Shown here piece after piece: positions 60,615 to 64,000 of a stretch of DNA of 64,000 bases. The stretch comes from RPQJ01 sp963712815. GTDB lineage: Bacteria > Pseudomonadota > Gammaproteobacteria > Steroidobacterales > Steroidobacteraceae. The notes under the pieces are model-generated. The model worked only from the letters and a program-made list of their open reading frames with translations. It was not told where the DNA came from and did no database searches. Within the stretch, counting starts at the first letter, position 1. Each line of letters starts with the position of its first letter. A program made the translations under genes and the position numbers. Location: assembly GCA_963712815.1 (NCBI GenBank), contig CAVQJL010000007.1:62001-126000 (forward strand), read 5' to 3'.

Positions 60615-61657
60615 CGGCTGATCATAGCGCCCGGGGGCGACGCCCGGCGAAAGCGCTCGAACCCGGGCGTCGCCGACTCGGCCACGGTCCCGTCCGGCAT
60701 TCGGGCGATGAACAGCACCGCCAGATCGAGCTGCCGCGCGAGCGCCATGCCCTCCTCCGGGCCGAGCACCATCAGCGCAGTGGACCAGGCGTCCGCTGTC
60801 GCCGCCGATGGATGCAGCACGGTCACCGAGGTCAGTTCGTGGGCCACCGGGGCCGCCGTGCGCGGATCGATCGTGTGCGAGAGACGACGCCCGTCGAGCT
60901 CGCGAAAATCGCGGTAGTCGCCGGAGGTGGATACGGCGATGCGGTCGAGTTCGACGAGCGTCCAGGGTCGTCGCTCACCGGGCAGAGGCGCCTCGACTGC
61001 CACACGCCAGGGCCGCCCGGCGGGGCTGCGTCCGCGAGCGCGCACCTCGCCGCCCAGCTCCACGAGGTAGTCGCCGACGCCGAGCCTCTCGAGGCCGGCG
61101 ACGATGCGATCGACGGCGATTCCGGGTGCGATGCCGTCGAGATCCACGTGCAGGGTCGGCACGGACTTGCGCAGCGCCGGCGGACCCAGTCGCAACTCGA
61201 GCTTCCAGTAGCCCACCGACTCGCGCAGCCGCTCGATCTCGGCGGACGCCGGCGCGGCGCGCTCCTCCACGGCGCCAGCCCCGAAGCCCCAGGCCCGCAC
61301 CAGCGGGCCCATGGTGACGTCGAACGCACCGCCCGAGGCGCGACTCACGGACTCGGCCTCGCCGACAGCCTGGGCGAGCAACGGTGAAACGGGAATCCAG
61401 TCGGTTGTCGTCGCCGCGTTGAACCGGGCGAGTTCGCTGCGCCGGTCCCAGCCGGAAAGATGGCGGTTGACCTCGTCCAGCGCGTCGTCTACCGCTGACT
61501 CAAGATCGTCACGAGTGACGTGCGTTGGTCGATCCGCGACCTGCACCTCGTAGGTGGTGCCCATGGTGCGCCCGGCGATGCGCTCGGGCGACGAGGCTGG
61601 GGTGCAGCCGAGCAGCGCCAGCGCGGCGATCGGCAGCACGGCCGCAGGCCGTCTCAC
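60611..61657 (-). CDS. apbE: FAD:protein FMN transferase ApbE (lipoprotein)
   Basis: A 348-residue periplasmic enzyme that attaches FMN to a Thr of proteins such as NqrB, NqrC or RnfG. The lipobox AALALLGC puts the lipidated Cys at residue 18. Family motifs are AGRTMGTTYEVQVADRPTHV, RASGGAFDVTMGPLVRAWGF, VDLDGIAPGIAVDRIV (flavin/metal region) and RRLSHTIDPRTAAPVAHEL. GTG 61657 gives a complete signal peptide. It lies after the tRNA-Ser terminator. Confidence 0.93.
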   Translation of the reverse strand: MRRPAAVLPIAALALLGCTPASSPERIAGRTMGTTYEVQVADRPTHVTRDDLESAVDDALDEVNRHLSGWDRRSELARFNAATTTDWIPVSPLLAQAVGEAESVSRASGGAFDVTMGPLVRAWGFGAGAVEERAAPASAEIERLRESVGYWKLELRLGPPALRKSVPTLHVDLDGIAPGIAVDRIVAGLERLGVGDYLVELGGEVRARGRSPAGRPWRVAVEAPLPGERRPWTLVELDRIAVSTSGDYRDFRELDGRRLSHTIDPRTAAPVAHELTSVTVLHPSAATADAWSTALMVLGPEEGMALARQLDLAVLFIARMPDGTVAESATPGFERFRRASPPGAMISR

Positions 61658-61683
61658 GGTGGCGTCGGACCGGCGAGAGCGAA

Positions 61684-61705
61684 AACGCCCCGCGACGGGG
61701 GCGTT
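61684..61705 (-). terminator. intrinsic terminator after tRNA-Ser
   Basis: AACGCCCC and GGGGCGTT form an eight-base stem with a six-base loop, followed on the minus strand by TTTTC. It separates tRNA-Ser from apbE. Confidence 0.65.
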
Positions 61706-61715
61706 ACGCTCGAAC

Positions 61716-61807
61716 TGGCGGAGAGGGTGGGATTCGAACCCACGTACACCCGTGAAGATGTAACTGGAATTCCAGTCCAGCGCCTTCGACCACTCGGCCA
61801 CCTCTCC
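61716..61807 (-). tRNA. tRNA-Ser (GGA)
   Basis: A class II tRNA of 92 bases on the minus strand: acceptor GGAGAGG/CCTCTCC, D arm TGGCCGAGTGGTCGAAGGC, anticodon loop CTGGAAT with anticodon GGA, a long variable arm (CATCTTCACGGGTGTACG), T arm GGGTTCGAATCCC, and encoded CCA. It reads TCC and TCT. Confidence 0.96.
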
Positions 61808-61884
61808 GGAACCTGGACGCGGCGCGCAAGGGTACACGGCCGCCTCGCACAGGGCCAGCCCGAAGCGGCCCCTGGCCACGCCCG

Positions 61885-62766
61885 TCAGGGCAGGGTCACG
61901 CCGCAGTCCCGCAGGGCTGCGAGTACATCGGCGTGGCACGCCCCGGACAGGGCCGTCAGCGGCAGCCGCTGACCGGGACCGATCAGGCCCATCCGGACCA
62001 GCGCCCACTTGACCGGGATCGGGTTCGGCTCCACGAACAGCGCGCGGTGCAGCCCCATCAGGCGAGCGTTGATCGCGGCCGCTTCGTCGTGGCGTCCCGC
62101 GAGCGCCGCGGCACACAGCTCGTGCATGGCCCGCGGCACTACGTTGGCCGTCACGGAGATCACGCCGCGGGCCCCCGCGCGCATGAGCTGCGCCGCCGTG
62201 GGGTCGTCGCCGCTCAGCAGCACGAACCCGGGTCGGCAGTCGCCGAGGATCGGCGCCGCGCGCGCGAGGTCTCCCGTGGCCTCCTTGACCCCGACGATGC
62301 GGGGATGGCCCGACAGACGCGCTATCGTCGCCGGCAGCAGGTCGCAAGCCGTGCGGCCCGGGACGTTGTAGAGCAGGATCGGCACGCCGACCGCGTCGGC
62401 GATCGCAAGGAAATGCCGGTACAGCCCTTCCTGGGTCGGCCGGTTGTAGTACGGCGTGACGACGAGCAGGCCGTCGGCGCCGGCCGCCTCCGCGGCCCTG
62501 GACAGGGCGATGCTGTGCGCCGTCGAGGCGCTGCCCGAGCCCGCAATGACAGGCATCCGTGTGCCGACCCGGGCCTTCGCACGCGCCACCAGCGCCTCGA
62601 GCTCGCCCCGCTCGAGGGTCGGCGACTCGCCGGTCGTGCCGGCGACGACGACGCCGTCCGTCCCCTCCCGGGCGTGGAAGTCGAGGAGCCGGTCCCAGCA
62701 CTCGAAATCGACGCTGCCGTCCTCGCGCATTGGCGTGACGAGCGCCGGGATGCTGCCCTCGAACAT
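61885..62766 (-). CDS. dapA: 4-hydroxy-tetrahydrodipicolinate synthase
   Basis: A 293-residue class I aldolase of lysine and diaminopimelate synthesis, condensing pyruvate with aspartate semialdehyde. Motifs: GVVVAGTTGESPTLERGELE, TPYYNRPTQEGLYRHF with the conserved Tyr, and the Schiff-base lysine in RIVGVKEATGDLARAAP. ATG 62766 is the family start; upstream in-frame codons are not conserved. It diverges from gcvR. bamC, a usual downstream partner, is absent. Confidence 0.96.
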   Translation of the reverse strand: MFEGSIPALVTPMREDGSVDFECWDRLLDFHAREGTDGVVVAGTTGESPTLERGELEALVARAKARVGTRMPVIAGSGSASTAHSIALSRAAEAAGADGLLVVTPYYNRPTQEGLYRHFLAIADAVGVPILLYNVPGRTACDLLPATIARLSGHPRIVGVKEATGDLARAAPILGDCRPGFVLLSGDDPTAAQLMRAGARGVISVTANVVPRAMHELCAAALAGRHDEAAAINARLMGLHRALFVEPNPIPVKWALVRMGLIGPGQRLPLTALSGACHADVLAALRDCGVTLP

Positions 62767-62857
62767 GCTGGCCCCTCGGTCGTTGCTCTGACCGGGTATT
62801 GAACCGCCGCTGCGCCGCATTGCACAAGCGCTCGTGTACGAGGCCCCGCCGCCCCGT

Positions 62858-62863
62858 TACACT
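62858..62863 (+). promoter_or_regulatory. -10 of gcvR promoter
   Basis: TACACT lies 17 bases before the gcvR ATG in the 114-base gap to divergent dapA. The -35 is unclear. Confidence 0.35.
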
Positions 62864-62880
62864 GCGCGCGGAAACGAACC

Positions 62881-63411
62881 ATGAAGCAGCTCATCGCAAT
62901 TTCCGCCATCGGCAACGACCGCACCGGGCTCGTCTACGACCTGACCCGCGTGGTGGTCGACTGCGGCGGGAACATCCTCGAGAGCCGCATGACCGCGCTC
63001 GGCAACGAGTTCGCCACGCTGCTGCTCGTCGCCGGCAACTGGCACACCCTCGCCAAGCTCGAGGGGGAACTCGCCAAGCTCGCCGAGGCCTCCGGCCTCA
63101 CGATCACGAGCCGCCGCACCGAGCCGCGACCGCCACGCATGGACATGGTGTCCTATTCGGTGGACGTGGTCTGCCTCGACCAGCCGGGCGTGCTGCACGC
63201 GCTCGCCGGGTTCTTCTCCTCCCGCGGCATCGACATCGGCGACATCAGCACGCGCAGCTACAGCGCGGCGCACACCGGCGCGCCGATGTTCTCCGTCTAC
63301 ATGGTGGTGCACGTGCCCACGCGCATCCACATCGCGGCGCTGCGCGAAGAATTCTTGGACCTGTGCGACCAGTTGAATCTCGACGCGATCCTCGAACCGC
63401 TGAAGTCGTGA
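62881..63411 (+). CDS. gcvR: glycine cleavage system transcriptional repressor-like ACT protein (GcvR)
   Basis: A 176-residue protein made of two ACT domains (about 2-75, SAIGNDRTGLVYDLTRVVVD; and about 88-165, CLDQPGVLHALAGFFSSRG). GcvR in E. coli binds the activator GcvA and responds to glycine. There is no DNA-binding domain. It is divergent from dapA and six bases before the second peroxiredoxin gene, a common order. Confidence 0.85.
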   Translation: MKQLIAISAIGNDRTGLVYDLTRVVVDCGGNILESRMTALGNEFATLLLVAGNWHTLAKLEGELAKLAEASGLTITSRRTEPRPPRMDMVSYSVDVVCLDQPGVLHALAGFFSSRGIDIGDISTRSYSAAHTGAPMFSVYMVVHVPTRIHIAALREEFLDLCDQLNLDAILEPLKS

Positions 63412-63417
63412 GGGACC

Positions 63418-63891
63418 ATGCCTGAGAAGACCGTGACCGTCGGGCGCAAGGTGCCCGATTTTTCCCTGCCCGCCACCGGCGGCGGCAACTGGAAGCTGTC
63501 GGCCACCCGCGGCAGCAAGGTCGTCATCTACTTCTACCCGAAGGACAACACCTCCGGCTGCACGCAGGAGGGCGTCGCCTTCGCCGACCTCGACAAGGCG
63601 TTCCGCAAGGAGGGTGCCGTGGTGGTCGGCGTGTCGCCCGATTCGCTCGCGTCGCACGAGAAATTCAAGTCCAAGATGGGCTTTCCCTTCGATCTCCTGA
63701 GCGACGAGGAGAAGAAGGCCTGCCAGCTCTTCGGCGTGTGGAAGGAGAAGAGCATGTACGGCAGGAAGTACATGGGCGTCGAGCGCAGCACCTTCCTCAT
63801 CGACGAGCAGGGCCTGCTGCAGCGCGAGTGGCGCAAGGTTAAGGTGCCCGGCCACGCCGACGAGGTGCTCGACGCCGTCCGCGATCTCTGA
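63418..63891 (+). CDS. bcp: peroxiredoxin, Bcp type (without the usual resolving cysteine)
   Basis: A 157-residue thioredoxin-dependent thiol peroxidase. The peroxidatic Cys is C48 in KDNTSGCTQEGVAFADLDKA; the resolving Cys expected five residues later is V53. Another Cys occurs near the middle (KKACQLFGVWKEKS). The family opening KVPDFSLPATGGG is clear. It differs from the two-Cys paralogue at 59.5 kb, so its recycling partner may differ. Confidence 0.88.
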   Translation: MPEKTVTVGRKVPDFSLPATGGGNWKLSATRGSKVVIYFYPKDNTSGCTQEGVAFADLDKAFRKEGAVVVGVSPDSLASHEKFKSKMGFPFDLLSDEEKKACQLFGVWKEKSMYGRKYMGVERSTFLIDEQGLLQREWRKVKVPGHADEVLDAVRDL

Positions 63892-63960
63892 GCAGCCCCC
63901 GGTCTGCCTGCGCAGCCGGTCGTCCTACTGCTCCCGCCCCTTCCCGTCCGGAGCCAGCCG

Positions 63961-64000
63961 TTGCCGTCGAAGAAGCCGACCGCTCAGCGCCGCATTTTCG
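63961..64000 (+). CDS. possible start of a PhoH-type gene (cut by window end)
   Basis: From TTG 63961 an open frame reads MPSKKPTAQRRIF to the window end. In xanthomonads a PhoH/PIN-domain ATPase gene commonly follows bcp and begins with a similar RRIFVLDTNVL; only 13 codons are visible. The 69 bases between bcp and this point show nothing else. Confidence 0.2.
   Translation, partial: MPSKKPTAQRRIF

Overview
The window is one GC-rich chromosomal segment carrying almost only core genes in gene orders typical of Gammaproteobacteria: smc-zipA-ligA, rimP-nusA-infB-rbfA-truB-rpsO-pnp, ruvCAB-tolQRAB-pal-cpoB-queEC, sucAB-lpd and dapA/gcvR/bcp. A DksA with a one-cysteine finger, a PhaR polyhydroxyalkanoate regulator, and a SapC / AraC-type regulator / ferritin-like hydrolase cluster suggest a lineage near the Xanthomonadales, Nevskiales or Steroidobacterales. 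That placement is inference. No insertion sequence, prophage, integrase or CRISPR array was seen.

Layout. 1-3600: an AddB-like nuclease family gene, an alanine/aspartate aminotransferase and a CaiB-type CoA transferase, all interrupted by single-base indels. 4400-7500: a His-rich membrane transporter, an 86-residue protein and a cupin, then a secreted VOC-fold protein. 7500-12500: an oligopeptide ABC transporter without its binding protein, plus an MFS carrier. 12500-19000: ligA, zipA and smc. 19100-21300: dksA, gluQ and phaR. 21300-29800: the transcription/translation operon ending in pnp. 30100-31350: a second MFS carrier. 31350-36400: a tyrosine/homogentisate catabolic operon with an unrecognised kinase-like last gene. 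36500-38300: a TIR-TolB-like-TPR protein. 38450-47000: tRNA-Lys, queC, queE, the tol-pal operon and ruvCAB. 47000-50000: relA followed by a barnase-like RNase and its barstar. 50000-55500: lpd, sucB and sucA, with a frameshift in sucA. 55800-58700: SapC, the AraC-type regulator and the PF10118 protein. 58780-59000: tRNA-Arg and tRNA-Ala. 59000-64000: a GNAT protein, two peroxiredoxins, a histidine phosphatase, apbE, tRNA-Ser, dapA and gcvR.

The genes read as an aerobic heterotroph: aromatic amino acids are degraded through homogentisate to fumarate and acetoacetate, feeding the TCA cycle (2-oxoglutarate dehydrogenase), and carbon storage is suggested by PhaR. Stringent-response genes (relA, dksA) are both present. 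The less ordinary items are the TIR-TolB-like-TPR protein, the RNase/barstar pair coupled to relA, the lysine/alanine-rich DksA extension, the structured leader before rimP, a PHO-box-like repeat before sapC, and a kinase-like protein with a degenerate Walker A motif translationally coupled to the tyrosine operon.
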